The notes under the pieces: model-generated
Told to the model about the DNA's origin: nothing
The model's input: only the letters and a program-made list of their open reading frames with translations
Databases searched by the model: none
Program-made: the position numbers and the translations under genes
Shown: in pieces, positions 17,113-25,596 of the stretch
How the letters are laid out: each line of letters begins with the position of its first letter
Position numbering within the stretch: the stretch's first letter is position 1
DNA from: Verrucomicrobiales bacterium
Lineage (GTDB): Bacteria > Verrucomicrobiota > Verrucomicrobiia > Verrucomicrobiales > V1-33
Reading direction: 5' to 3'
Assembly: GCA_028293125.1 (NCBI GenBank)
Contig: JAQGPJ010000103.1
Span: forward strand, 124,001 to 188,000
DNA: 64,000 nucleotides

Positions 17113-18729
17113 ATGCTTTCCCGCCATCAGCCTCTTCTCCTCTTTCTCTGCATTTTCGGGCTGGGCCTGGGGCTGTTCACACGGCATAATGACTTTCCCT
17201 GCTATTACCACCCGGATGAGTTCGGGAAAGCCAAACAGCTGGTGAAGGGCACGCGGAATTTCCATCACCCGATGTTAATGCTCACCACCGCGGACTGGAC
17301 GCGGAAGCTGGCGCTGGGCAAGGAGGGGCGCCGGGACTATCAGGCCGTGACGGTGACGGGACGCTGGGTCACGGCCGGTTTTGCCGCACTGGGGGCGGCG
17401 GCCCTTGCGCTGCTGGCCGCGCGGCAGTACCATCTGCTGGCGGGCTGGCTCGTGGGGGTGCTGACCGTGTCGAATTCCCTGATTTTTGAACTGGCGCACT
17501 ATTTCAAGGAGGACCCCTATTTAACTTCCGGAATCGCCCTGACGGCCTTGGCGCTGCACGTGTTCCAACGGAAACCGGACACGAAACGGCTGTGCCTGCT
17601 GGCGGCGGCCACGAGCCTGGCGGCCGCCGGGAAGTTTATCGGCATCGCTCTGCTGCCCATGGTGCTGGTGGCGGTATGGTTTATTGCCGGCCCCGCCGAC
17701 CCGCGGAGGCGCAAGGTGGGACTCGGTTACTTCCTGCTGGTGTTTGCGCTGGTGTGGGCAGCCTTTAATTACCAGGTTTTCAAACCCGACTCCAAAATGT
17801 GGAGCAGCATTGGGGAGGAGATGGACAAGGCCTACGGCAACGAGATCCTGAACCAGCGGAATTCCTTTGGCTTCTATGTCAATGTGCAGGATCAGAACGG
17901 CGGCTGGCTGCCGCCCATTCTCACAGGCCTGTGGCTGCTGTGGGCGGTGACCCATCCCCGCCGGGTCCCGGCGGCGGAATGGGTGCTGGCCGGAACCTCC
18001 ATTCTGTATTTCACCATTTTCAGCCTCACTCCCAAGGACTCCACGCGCTACTATCTGCCCATCACCGCCTCCCTCTGTTACTTCTCCGTGGCCGGCATCA
18101 TGGCCTGGGCGGGGGAGGTCCGGCGCGGCAGTGTGCAATGGGCGGCAGCCGCCGTGGTGGCGGTGGGGGTCTGGCTGCAGTATCCCTCCCTGGTGCGTGA
18201 GTGGAAAGGTTTTATTCAGGATGACCGGGCCGCGATGGAGCAGTGGATCCGTCAAAATTTGCCCGCCAACGCCTACATCGCCCAGGATAAAACAGCCAAC
18301 CTCCCGGAACTGGACCGCCAAGCCAGCAAACACGCCGGCCGCCAGGCGCTGCCCCAGCGGGTCGTCGGCGGCGACGACACCCTCGCCGATATCGGCGATC
18401 TGGCGGAGCTGAGAGCCATGGGCATCACCCATGCCGCCATCTGCTACAACACCTATGCCCGCTATGTGGGGGCGGACGGCAAGGAGGTCTTTATCAGGCC
18501 GGGCACACCCGCCGCCGCCATCCAGCAGGTTTACCAGGCGGTTCTTCCCCCCAATGGCACTGAAGTCTGGTCCATGGCCCGGGGGGCCAACGGCTATCTC
18601 CAGCCCGGACTGAAGCTTATCGACATCAGCGGCATCCCGGCTCCGGAGAAACCGGATGATCAGCCCGGGGAGAGCCACACGCCCCCGGCATCGAAACCGG
18701 CCCCCGGTTCCCCGGACGGGCAGGAATAG
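17113..18729 (+). CDS. GT39-like membrane glycosyltransferase, tandem copy 1
   Basis: A 538-residue polytopic protein of the GT-C fold (dolichyl-phosphate-mannose/ArnT-like, GT39/83 group). The first membrane helix leads into a loop with CYYHPDEFGK; the Asp-Glu pair (D35-E36) sits where these enzymes keep their catalytic acidic residue. A second conserved loop reads ELAHYFKEDPYL. About ten membrane segments are followed by a 150-residue soluble C-terminal domain that includes an IAQDKTANLPE segment and ends with LQPGLKLIDISGIP. The enzyme would move a sugar from a polyprenyl-phosphate carrier to an acceptor outside the cytoplasmic membrane; the substrate is unknown. The ATG at 17113 matches the start of the third copy; a TTG at 17080 is an alternative. 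It is followed by two paralogues on the same strand. Confidence 0.82.
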   Translation: MLSRHQPLLLFLCIFGLGLGLFTRHNDFPCYYHPDEFGKAKQLVKGTRNFHHPMLMLTTADWTRKLALGKEGRRDYQAVTVTGRWVTAGFAALGAAALALLAARQYHLLAGWLVGVLTVSNSLIFELAHYFKEDPYLTSGIALTALALHVFQRKPDTKRLCLLAAATSLAAAGKFIGIALLPMVLVAVWFIAGPADPRRRKVGLGYFLLVFALVWAAFNYQVFKPDSKMWSSIGEEMDKAYGNEILNQRNSFGFYVNVQDQNGGWLPPILTGLWLLWAVTHPRRVPAAEWVLAGTSILYFTIFSLTPKDSTRYYLPITASLCYFSVAGIMAWAGEVRRGSVQWAAAAVVAVGVWLQYPSLVREWKGFIQDDRAAMEQWIRQNLPANAYIAQDKTANLPELDRQASKHAGRQALPQRVVGGDDTLADIGDLAELRAMGITHAAICYNTYARYVGADGKEVFIRPGTPAAAIQQVYQAVLPPNGTEVWSMARGANGYLQPGLKLIDISGIPAPEKPDDQPGESHTPPASKPAPGSPDGQE

Positions 18730-18802
18730 AGTTCCCGGACCACCTCTTCATTTTAGATTCGATCGGACCGCTGTGAACCAGGATTCCATCAAAACCAGCG
18801 GC

Positions 18803-20389
18803 ATGGCCGCCCGTTACTCCCATCTTCTGATCCTGGTGCTGTGCGTGTTCGGGGTGGGACTGGGGATGTTCACGCGGTATAACGGGTTCAAATTCTACTA
18901 CCACCCGGACGAGCCTGGAAAGGTGCGCCAGCTCGTGAACGGCACCCGGAATTTCAATCATCCCATGCTGATGCTCACCACGGTGGACACCGTGAGGAAA
19001 CTGATGCTGGATGAGGCCGGACAGCGGAATTATCAAACAGTTGTGGTGGTGGGACGCTGGGCCACCGCCGCCTCCGCCGCCCTCACCGCCGCGGCCTTGG
19101 CGCTGCTGGCCGCTTGGCACTACGGGCTGTTGGCGGGCGTGCTGACGGGCATGCTGACCCTGTCAAACAGCCTGCTCTTTCAGTTGGCGCATTATCTGAA
19201 GGAGGACCCCTGGCTCACTGCCGGCATCGCCGTGTCCGCCGTGACCCTGTATGCCTTTCAGCGGAAGCCGGACACCAAACGGCTGTGCCTGCTGGCGGTG
19301 GCCACCGGGCTGACCGCCGCGGCCAAGTATGTGGGCATCGCCCTGCTGCCCATGGTGCTCTTTGCGGTTTGGAGACTCTCAGCCGCCGCCGGATCGCGGC
19401 AGCGGCGTGTGTGGCTTGGGCAGCTTCTGCTGATTTCCGCACTGGTGTGGCTGATCCTGAACCACTGGATCTTCATCACCCCCGGCGTGTTCCGTGAAAG
19501 CCTGGGCGGCGAGGTTGGCAAGGCCTACGAAAACAACCGCCAGGGACAATGGGTGTCGCTGATCAAATACATCAACACCCAGCGGGAGATCGGCGGCTGG
19601 TGGACGCCCATTCTTTCCCTGCTGTGGCTGGTGTGGGCGGTTTTCAACGCGCGGCGGGTCACGGCTGCGGAGTGGCTGCTGGGAGGCGTTTCGATGTTCT
19701 ACCTCGTCGTGTTTATTTTCACGCCGAAGGACGCCGCCCGCTACTATCTGCCGGTCGCGGTTGCCTTCAGTTACTTTGCGGTGGCGGGGGTCATGGTGTG
19801 GTCGGGACAGTTCCGGCGGCGGACCGTGTTCTGGGCCGGGGTGGCACTGGTGCTGGGAGCTGTGGCCATTCAGGCACAGGTGCTGCGCAGGGAGTGGAAA
19901 GGCTACAAGCAGGACAACCGGGTGATGCTGGAGGATTACATCGCCCGGCACCTTCCTGCCAGTGCGGTGATCGCCCAGGATGATGTGGTGGCGCTGCCGG
20001 ACCCCTCCCTCAGGGACGGCCGGGGTGACAACAACCGCCGGATGCTGCCCCAGCGCATTATGGGAAGCAAGCTGGTGGCCGGAATGGGGGATGCGGCGCA
20101 GCTGCGGTCCATGGGTGTCACCCATGTCGCCCTGTCCTATGGCATTTACCGGACGTACTTGGACGGATCCCGGAAGGACAGCGATGGATCGGTGGACGCC
20201 GTGAAGCGCGCGCTCAGCAGTATTGTCAAACAAGGCAAAACCATCTGGACCACCAAAAAAGGCTATAACAACTATCTTCAGCCTGAATTGCGGCTGATCG
20301 ATATCAGCGGCGTGCCTGTCCCTGCCGGGGAGACCGCTCCGCCAAAGCGTGAGCAGGAAGAGGAACAGGAGCCGATGGGCGGCCAGTAA
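18803..20389 (+). CDS. GT39-like membrane glycosyltransferase, tandem copy 2
   Basis: A 528-residue paralogue of the proteins at 17113 and 20402, aligned along its full length: KFYYHPDEPGK in the first loop, FNHPMLMLTT, QLAHYLKEDPWL, FQRKPDTKRLCLLA and the ending LQPELRLIDISGVP. It is the most changed copy: HPDEFGK becomes HPDEPGK, HYFKEDP becomes HYLKEDP, and the WSS[IV]GEEMDKAYGN string shared by copies 1 and 3 becomes SLGGEVGKAYEN. The putative catalytic D-E is kept, so it may be active. The ATG at 18803 gives the same length as its neighbours; a GTG at 18773 is possible. It starts 73 bp after copy 1 and ends with a charged Glu-rich tail, 12 bp before copy 3, consistent with one operon. 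Confidence 0.82.
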   Translation: MAARYSHLLILVLCVFGVGLGMFTRYNGFKFYYHPDEPGKVRQLVNGTRNFNHPMLMLTTVDTVRKLMLDEAGQRNYQTVVVVGRWATAASAALTAAALALLAAWHYGLLAGVLTGMLTLSNSLLFQLAHYLKEDPWLTAGIAVSAVTLYAFQRKPDTKRLCLLAVATGLTAAAKYVGIALLPMVLFAVWRLSAAAGSRQRRVWLGQLLLISALVWLILNHWIFITPGVFRESLGGEVGKAYENNRQGQWVSLIKYINTQREIGGWWTPILSLLWLVWAVFNARRVTAAEWLLGGVSMFYLVVFIFTPKDAARYYLPVAVAFSYFAVAGVMVWSGQFRRRTVFWAGVALVLGAVAIQAQVLRREWKGYKQDNRVMLEDYIARHLPASAVIAQDDVVALPDPSLRDGRGDNNRRMLPQRIMGSKLVAGMGDAAQLRSMGVTHVALSYGIYRTYLDGSRKDSDGSVDAVKRALSSIVKQGKTIWTTKKGYNNYLQPELRLIDISGVPVPAGETAPPKREQEEEQEPMGGQ

Positions 20390-20401
20390 AGGGAAAAGAA
20401 T

Positions 20402-21991
20402 ATGCACAGCCGTCCTTCCCTTCCCTTTCTTCTTCTCTTTTTAGGTGTGTTCGGGGCGGGACTGGGGATTTTCACGCGGCACAACCAGTTTGAGGTTTAC
20501 TGCCACCCGGATGAGTTCGGCAAGGCCCGCCAACTGGTGCGGAAGGAGCGGAATTTCAATCACCCCATGCTGATGCTCACCACCGTGGAGCTGGTGGACC
20601 GTGTGGTCCTGAGCCGGGAGGAGCGGAAGGATTTTCAAACCGTCACGGTGACAGGTCGTTGGGCCACGGCGGCTTTCGGCGCGCTCGCCGCCGCATCGCT
20701 GGCCCTGCTGGCCGCCAGACAATATAATCTTTGGGCCGGATGGCTGACCGGACTGTTGGCCGTAGGCAATCCCCTGCTCTTTGAGCTGGCGCACTATTTC
20801 AAGGAGGATCCCTGGCTCACCGCCGGGATTGCCCTCACCGCCTTGGCCCTGCACTCCTTTCAAAGGAAACCGGACCGGACGCGGCTGTGCCTGCTGGCGG
20901 GTGCCACGGCTCTGGCGGCGGCGGGGAAATACATGGGCATCACGCTGCTGCCCATGGCCCTGTGGGCGGTGTGGCGGCTCTCCACGCCTTCGGCGGATGC
21001 CGGTAGTGCTCCCCGGCGGCGATGGACCGCAATGGGGCTTTTCCTGCTGGTCTTTGCCATGGTGTGGCTGGGACTGAATTACTGGCTCTTCAAGTCCGGC
21101 TCACGGATGTGGAGCAGCGTCGGGGAGGAGATGGACAAGGCCTACGGCAACTCCCTGCTCAGCCATGGTGCCCACATTCTCCGGTTTTATGGCTGGCTGC
21201 AATCGCACTACGGCGGCTGGGCGGTGCCCTGTCTGGCCAGTCTGTGGGTGCTGTGGGCGGTGGCACACCCGCGCCGGATTCCAGCGGCGGAGTGGCTGCT
21301 GGCCGGCACTTCGCTCCTGTATTTTGTGATTTTCAGCCTCACTCCCAAGGTTTCCGAACGCTATTACCTGCCTATTTCCGTATCTCTCTGCTACTTCGCG
21401 GTGGCCGGAGTCATGGTTTGGGCGCAGGCCATTCCGCGACATCGGAGAGGACTCTCCATCGCGGGATTGGTCCTGGCGACCGGCTTGGCTGTGGGAGCCG
21501 CCGGCACCCAATACCCGGCTCTCGAAAAAACGTGGACGGGCTTCACCTTTAGTGACCGCCAGCGGCTGGAGCAGTGGATCGTTGGAAACCTTCCAGCGGA
21601 TGCCGTGATCGCCCAGGACGAGGCCGTGAATCTGCCGGAACCGGACCGGATGAGTAAAAAACATGCGGGCCGCACGCCTTTGCCTCAGCGGGTCATGGGG
21701 GCAAAAAAGCTGACTGAAATCGGCACCATTGCTCAGATGCAGGCCAAAGGCGTCACCCACGCCGCCATCTGTCAGCGCATTTATGCCCGCTACTTGGATG
21801 GCACCCTGGACGTCCGGGAAGGTCAGGCGCTTGAGATTCAGCAACTCTACAGCACTCTGCTCCGCAAGGGCCTGATTGTCTGGGAAGCCCCCAGAGGACG
21901 CAATACCCACCTTCAGCCTGGCCTGAGTCTGATTGACATCCGGGGCATTCCCGCAGACCAGAGAGCAGCGCCGCCACCATTGCCAAAATAA
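20402..21991 (+). CDS. GT39-like membrane glycosyltransferase, tandem copy 3
   Basis: A 529-residue paralogue starting MHSRPSLPFLLLFLGVFG with the first-loop motif EVYCHPDEFGK (D37-E38). It shares with copy 1 the strings ELAHYFKEDP, LFELAHYF and SSVGEEMDKAYGN and ends with LQPGLSLIDIRGIP. Copies 1 and 3 resemble each other more than either resembles copy 2. Each has the same soluble C-terminal domain with an IAQDEAVNLPEPDR-type segment. Its stop codon is immediately followed by a 32-bp perfect palindrome that separates it from the converging lipoprotein gene. Donor and acceptor are unknown; a role in glycosylating surface proteins or polymers is plausible from the fold only. Confidence 0.83.
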   Translation: MHSRPSLPFLLLFLGVFGAGLGIFTRHNQFEVYCHPDEFGKARQLVRKERNFNHPMLMLTTVELVDRVVLSREERKDFQTVTVTGRWATAAFGALAAASLALLAARQYNLWAGWLTGLLAVGNPLLFELAHYFKEDPWLTAGIALTALALHSFQRKPDRTRLCLLAGATALAAAGKYMGITLLPMALWAVWRLSTPSADAGSAPRRRWTAMGLFLLVFAMVWLGLNYWLFKSGSRMWSSVGEEMDKAYGNSLLSHGAHILRFYGWLQSHYGGWAVPCLASLWVLWAVAHPRRIPAAEWLLAGTSLLYFVIFSLTPKVSERYYLPISVSLCYFAVAGVMVWAQAIPRHRRGLSIAGLVLATGLAVGAAGTQYPALEKTWTGFTFSDRQRLEQWIVGNLPADAVIAQDEAVNLPEPDRMSKKHAGRTPLPQRVMGAKKLTEIGTIAQMQAKGVTHAAICQRIYARYLDGTLDVREGQALEIQQLYSTLLRKGLIVWEAPRGRNTHLQPGLSLIDIRGIPADQRAAPPPLPK

Positions 21992-21993
21992 AA

Positions 21994-22025
21994 AATGCCG
22001 CAGTCCTGATCAGGACTGCGGCATT
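21994..22025 (-). terminator. 32-bp perfect palindrome, terminator for the minus-strand gene
   Basis: A perfect 16+16-bp inverted repeat (AATGCCGCAGTCCTGA and its complement) with no spacer, between converging genes. Read on the minus strand it is followed by TTTTATTTT, a good uridine tract, so it most likely terminates the lipoprotein gene at 22086. On the plus strand the downstream sequence lacks a T-run. Confidence 0.8.
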
Positions 22026-22085
22026 GGGTTGATTGAATTGGTCAGGCTGGAGGGCTAACCCGGTCAGAAGCCAATTGTCCGCCGG

Positions 22086-23063
22086 TTACTTGCCGTAAAC
22101 CTCGACTTCGATGTACTGATTGGTGTCATCAAGGTCGCGGCCGTTGGAGTAGAAGCGGACGTAGCGGCCTTTGACACCGGGAACAGGCACCGGGCGGCCA
22201 TTGTTGGTTTCGATGTAGGACTGATCCTTGCCCACGCCAAAGCCGGCAGAGTTGTCATAGTCATTGTTGAAAACCGTGGTCGAGGTTTTGAATTCCGGAT
22301 CGTCGGAAACCTGCACGATCACATCCCGGTAAATGACCCCCTGCTTGTGGAAGTGCCACAGCCAGACCAGCCAGACCTCCTTGCTCTCCTCAAGATCGAC
22401 CTGCACCCATGTTTTGCCGAGCTTGAGCTCCACGTAGTAGCCGTCATCGCCCTGCTTGTCCCCATCCGTGACAAGTGAAAGCTCGCCGATCGGGTCCTTG
22501 TCGTCGGAAGTGACCGGCTTGCCCTTGGAAAGCAGGGTCACGCCCTCAGGCACCTGCACCTCCATTACCGGCTTCTGTGAGATGTCCAGATTCGGCGGGC
22601 GGTTGGAGGCGGGCAGCGGAGTGCCTTGGAAAAGCATGGTCGGCATCACCGGCTTGATGGTGATCAGCGGACCGGCGGGGGCAGCGGCGGGAGCGGCCAC
22701 CGTGGTGGTGGGGGCCGCAGCCGCGGTGGTGGGCTCGGGGACGGCAGGTGCCGGGGCCGAAGCCGGGGCCGGGGCTGGCGCGGGGATGGAGGTTTGTTCC
22801 GGAGCTGAAGCGTCGGCAGGCACTGGAGAAGCATGCGTTTCCAGCATAGGGGCAGCCTTCACCTCCGGAGTGGCGGGAGCCGGCGCTGCGGAGGGAACAG
22901 CCGTGGTAGTGGCGGCGTTCGTGTAAACAGAGGGCGTGGCGTTGCCGGTGCCTTCAGCCTTTGACAGCCCGGGAGCAGGCTTGTCGCAGCTGGTGACCGC
23001 GAAAGCAGTGAGGCAGGCCGTGGACAGCGTGACGGCAGCGCGGGAAAGAGAGCGTTTGTTCAT
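22086..23063 (-). CDS. Lipoprotein with Ala/Pro linker and discoidin-like domain
   Basis: A 325-residue exported lipoprotein. The N-terminus has a basic start, a hydrophobic core and a lipobox ending AVTSC (lipid-modified C26). Residues 27 to about 155 form a low-complexity Ala/Pro/Thr/Val linker that would span the periplasm or cell surface. The C-terminal 150 residues read like an F5/8 type C (discoidin) beta-sandwich: LVTDGDKQGDDGYYVEL, TWVQVDLEESKEVWLVWLWH, and the closing GRYVRFYSN...QYIEVEVYGK. Discoidin domains bind glycans or other ligands. It lies 27 bp downstream of the Gfo/Idh/MocA oxidoreductase on the same strand and so may be co-transcribed. The ligand is unknown. Confidence 0.78.
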   Translation of the reverse strand: MNKRSLSRAAVTLSTACLTAFAVTSCDKPAPGLSKAEGTGNATPSVYTNAATTTAVPSAAPAPATPEVKAAPMLETHASPVPADASAPEQTSIPAPAPAPASAPAPAVPEPTTAAAAPTTTVAAPAAAPAGPLITIKPVMPTMLFQGTPLPASNRPPNLDISQKPVMEVQVPEGVTLLSKGKPVTSDDKDPIGELSLVTDGDKQGDDGYYVELKLGKTWVQVDLEESKEVWLVWLWHFHKQGVIYRDVIVQVSDDPEFKTSTTVFNNDYDNSAGFGVGKDQSYIETNNGRPVPVPGVKGRYVRFYSNGRDLDDTNQYIEVEVYGK

Positions 23064-23090
23064 TCGTTGGAGAAAGGGTTTGGGAAAATC

Positions 23091-24578
23091 TCAGGCCACC
23101 TCAAAGTCGGATGGTTTGAACTCGATGCGTTTGCCGGTTTTAACAGCCTCGTTGATGTTGAGAACGGCCACCGCGCATTTGTAGGCTTCACTGACGGGGC
23201 AGTTCAGATCCGTCTGTTTGCCGCTGGCGCGCACTGTGTTGAAGAAGTTCTCCAAATGAAACTGATGCGGCGGTTTTTCGTCCATCTCCTTCGGCATCTG
23301 CGGCAGTTCGTAGGGGTCGGCGGGAATGGAGACCCGCACATCCTGCGTGCCCTCCGTGGCCATCCACTTTTCAGGCAGGTGCCAGGCAACCGGGCGCTCC
23401 CAGAACTTGTTGTAAATCGTGGCCGGGGGTTTGCGGATGTAGCCGGCGCGGGCCAAGGCCTCCCACTGGCCGATTTTGCCGGAGGTGGTGTCCTTCTCGC
23501 GGTAAACCTGGTTGTAAACCGGCTGCTCGGAGATGGCAATCGTGCCCTCCACACCCATCACTTTTTCGTAGTAGTTCTGGGATCCGTTGGTGGTCAGCAC
23601 CTGGTAAAGACCGCGCACCAGATTGGTTTTGGGTTTGTCACCCTCCATCACCGGCACGCCGTTGTCATACAACGGCATGTCGTATTCATACACCACCATC
23701 GCGGTGTCGAGGTGCTCGTAGGAGAACTTGCCTTTGCCACTGGGGAGCATACGGTCCTTGTAGTAGTCCAAGCCGCCGGAGGCCACCATGGCACGGGGCG
23801 TGGTGCCGGTGATCCAGTTGAAAATATCGATTTGGTGGGCTCCGAGATCGGAGATCGGGCCTCCGCCGTATTTGTGGAACCAGCGCCAGTTCGTGTATTC
23901 GAACATGTCCTTGTAGCCATGGGCCTTCAGCACATCCTCGGGAATCCCGCCTTTGACTTCAAAGGGAGGCTTCACCGAGCGGTTCCACTGTCCGTAAAGG
24001 GTCGTGATTTGTCCGAGCAGATTCTTCTGACGGAGCAGGGTGTTGCGCATGAACTGGTAGCGCGGATTGCTCCGGCGCTGGTGGCCGATCTGGAGCAGCT
24101 TGCCGGTTTCCCGCTGGGCGCGCACCATATCCTTGGCGGCGTCCAGGTTATTGGACATCATCTTTTCACAATAGACCTGCTTGCCGGCCTGAAGCCCCAT
24201 GCGGGTGAAGGGGGCGTGCAGCCAGTCCGGAGTGGCAATCAGCAGGCAGTCGATCTCCGGATGCGCCTTGAGCATGTCCTCCAGCAGGGTGTAAATTTTG
24301 ACATCGCTGCCAATGGTCCGGGCCATGGACTTGGCCTTGACCTCCCAAAGATCGCAGACCGCCACAAATTTGAGGCCGGGAATGCGCAGAGCGCTTGTTT
24401 TCAGCACACCGCCCTGGCTGCCGCAGCCCACAAGGGCCACGTTGAGGGTGTCGGAGGGACCGGCGGCATGGGCCGCCATTTTGGAATAGCTCAGCGCTGC
24501 ACCGGTGGCGGCGGTGTTCCGCAGAAACCGCCGGCGGGTGAGATCCGGTTTACCGGAACTGGAATTTAGAGGTGTCAT
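23091..24578 (-). CDS. Tat-exported Gfo/Idh/MocA family oxidoreductase
   Basis: A 495-residue NAD(P)-dependent oxidoreductase. The N-terminus has a twin-arginine signal (TRRRFLRNTAATGAALS), so it is probably exported folded with its cofactor. A Rossmann fold follows (LNVALVGCGSQGG), then the family strings IATPDWLHAP and VYCEKMMSNN. The catalytic EKP motif is E-K-M here, with the Lys kept. The C-terminal alpha/beta domain contains the SDLGAHQIDIFNW segment, whose His usually takes part in catalysis. Exported members of this family are abundant in Verrucomicrobiota and Planctomycetota and act on sugars or polyols; the substrate cannot be read from the sequence. The ATG at 24578 puts the Tat motif near the N-terminus. 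It lies between the DoxX-like gene and the lipoprotein gene. Confidence 0.88.
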   Translation of the reverse strand: MTPLNSSSGKPDLTRRRFLRNTAATGAALSYSKMAAHAAGPSDTLNVALVGCGSQGGVLKTSALRIPGLKFVAVCDLWEVKAKSMARTIGSDVKIYTLLEDMLKAHPEIDCLLIATPDWLHAPFTRMGLQAGKQVYCEKMMSNNLDAAKDMVRAQRETGKLLQIGHQRRSNPRYQFMRNTLLRQKNLLGQITTLYGQWNRSVKPPFEVKGGIPEDVLKAHGYKDMFEYTNWRWFHKYGGGPISDLGAHQIDIFNWITGTTPRAMVASGGLDYYKDRMLPSGKGKFSYEHLDTAMVVYEYDMPLYDNGVPVMEGDKPKTNLVRGLYQVLTTNGSQNYYEKVMGVEGTIAISEQPVYNQVYREKDTTSGKIGQWEALARAGYIRKPPATIYNKFWERPVAWHLPEKWMATEGTQDVRVSIPADPYELPQMPKEMDEKPPHQFHLENFFNTVRASGKQTDLNCPVSEAYKCAVAVLNINEAVKTGKRIEFKPSDFEVA

Positions 24579-24675
24579 AATCAAACGCGTGGGGATTGGT
24601 TGAAAGAGAGGGTGCGGAGGCGCATGAACAGCATGGCAAGCGCCGCGCACCCGTTTCCCTGGTTCCCAATTTTGA

Positions 24676-25314
24676 TCAGAAGCGGGTGATGGCGAAGCGG
24701 TTGTATTTCAGAGTGGCGGCGGCAAGGGCCACCATCAGGACGTAGTTGGAAAGCAGGGAGATATACTGGTTGTCCGGCAGGGTGGCCTGGCCGATGACCA
24801 GACTGATCCAGATGAAGCCTCCCAGGAACAAACCGAGGCGGTTGAAGAGGCCCAGCAGGATCATGCCGCCGGAGACCAGCATCAGGTAGGGGAGCGCCTG
24901 GGCGTAATAGGAGAAAATGTAGCTGAGGAAGTTGGTGATGCGGACTCCGCCTTTGAGGGTCTCCGCGGTTCCTGTCTGCTCGTTCAGCACCTGTTTGTCC
25001 ATGAAGGTTCCAAACTGGAAGAGGTCGGCATTGTTGAAACCGCCGTGCTCATACACCGTTTTGCCCACCGACAGCCAGCGCCCGTTTTTGACAACCTCGC
25101 CGCTCTGGGGATCCTTTTCATCGTGCCAGTAGCTGAAACTGTAATTGTACGGGGCCTCCGGGCTTTTGAACTTGTCCACGCCGGCCAGCAGGAGAAGCAT
25201 CCCCACCAGCACCCGCAGAAGCAGATAAGCCACCGTCTTTCCTGAGAATGGAAGGGGGATGCGCTCATCGGAGGCATCAGTGACAATGGTGACAGAAGAG
25301 GGGTCCTTGGCCAT
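24676..25314 (-). CDS. DoxX-like membrane protein
   Basis: A 212-residue protein with four hydrophobic segments (about residues 28-46, 133-150, 155-175 and 185-203). The first ends in LLLLAGVDKFKSPEAP, the pattern of DoxX/DoxD-type membrane proteins, subunits of quinone-linked thiosulfate oxidoreductases and of oxidative-stress complexes. A 75-residue soluble loop between helices 1 and 2 (YNYSFSYWHDEKDPQ...) is longer than in ordinary DoxX. It lies 97 bp upstream of the Gfo/Idh/MocA gene on the same strand. An electron-transfer partnership with that exported oxidoreductase is possible but inferred from position only. Confidence 0.72.
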   Translation of the reverse strand: MAKDPSSVTIVTDASDERIPLPFSGKTVAYLLLRVLVGMLLLLAGVDKFKSPEAPYNYSFSYWHDEKDPQSGEVVKNGRWLSVGKTVYEHGGFNNADLFQFGTFMDKQVLNEQTGTAETLKGGVRITNFLSYIFSYYAQALPYLMLVSGGMILLGLFNRLGLFLGGFIWISLVIGQATLPDNQYISLLSNYVLMVALAAATLKYNRFAITRF

Positions 25315-25596
25315 GAGGTGAATGGAATTCGTTGAAAACAGAAATCAGGTGAACGTCGAGTGTGTGCGGCGTTTATCAGAAAATCCAGAGCAAATGTCGC
25401 TTCCCGGACCCGGCGGGATGCGTGGAATCGCAACTTATTTACAGGATTTCATATTGGGCCTGTTGGGCTTAATCCCTTCCCAGGATTATTCATGAAAACC
25501 GGTCCGCATACCGTGTTTCCCGCGCATGAAGGCACTGCCCGGTGGGAAACCCCGGAAACAATTTATGGTTCCTCCAAAAGCGGCCGCGGAAGCGGA

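Noticed and set aside
22654-22830. Ala/Pro/Val repeats of the lipoprotein linker as a separate repeat feature
   Set aside because: It is simple low-complexity coding sequence for a flexible linker, already described with the gene.
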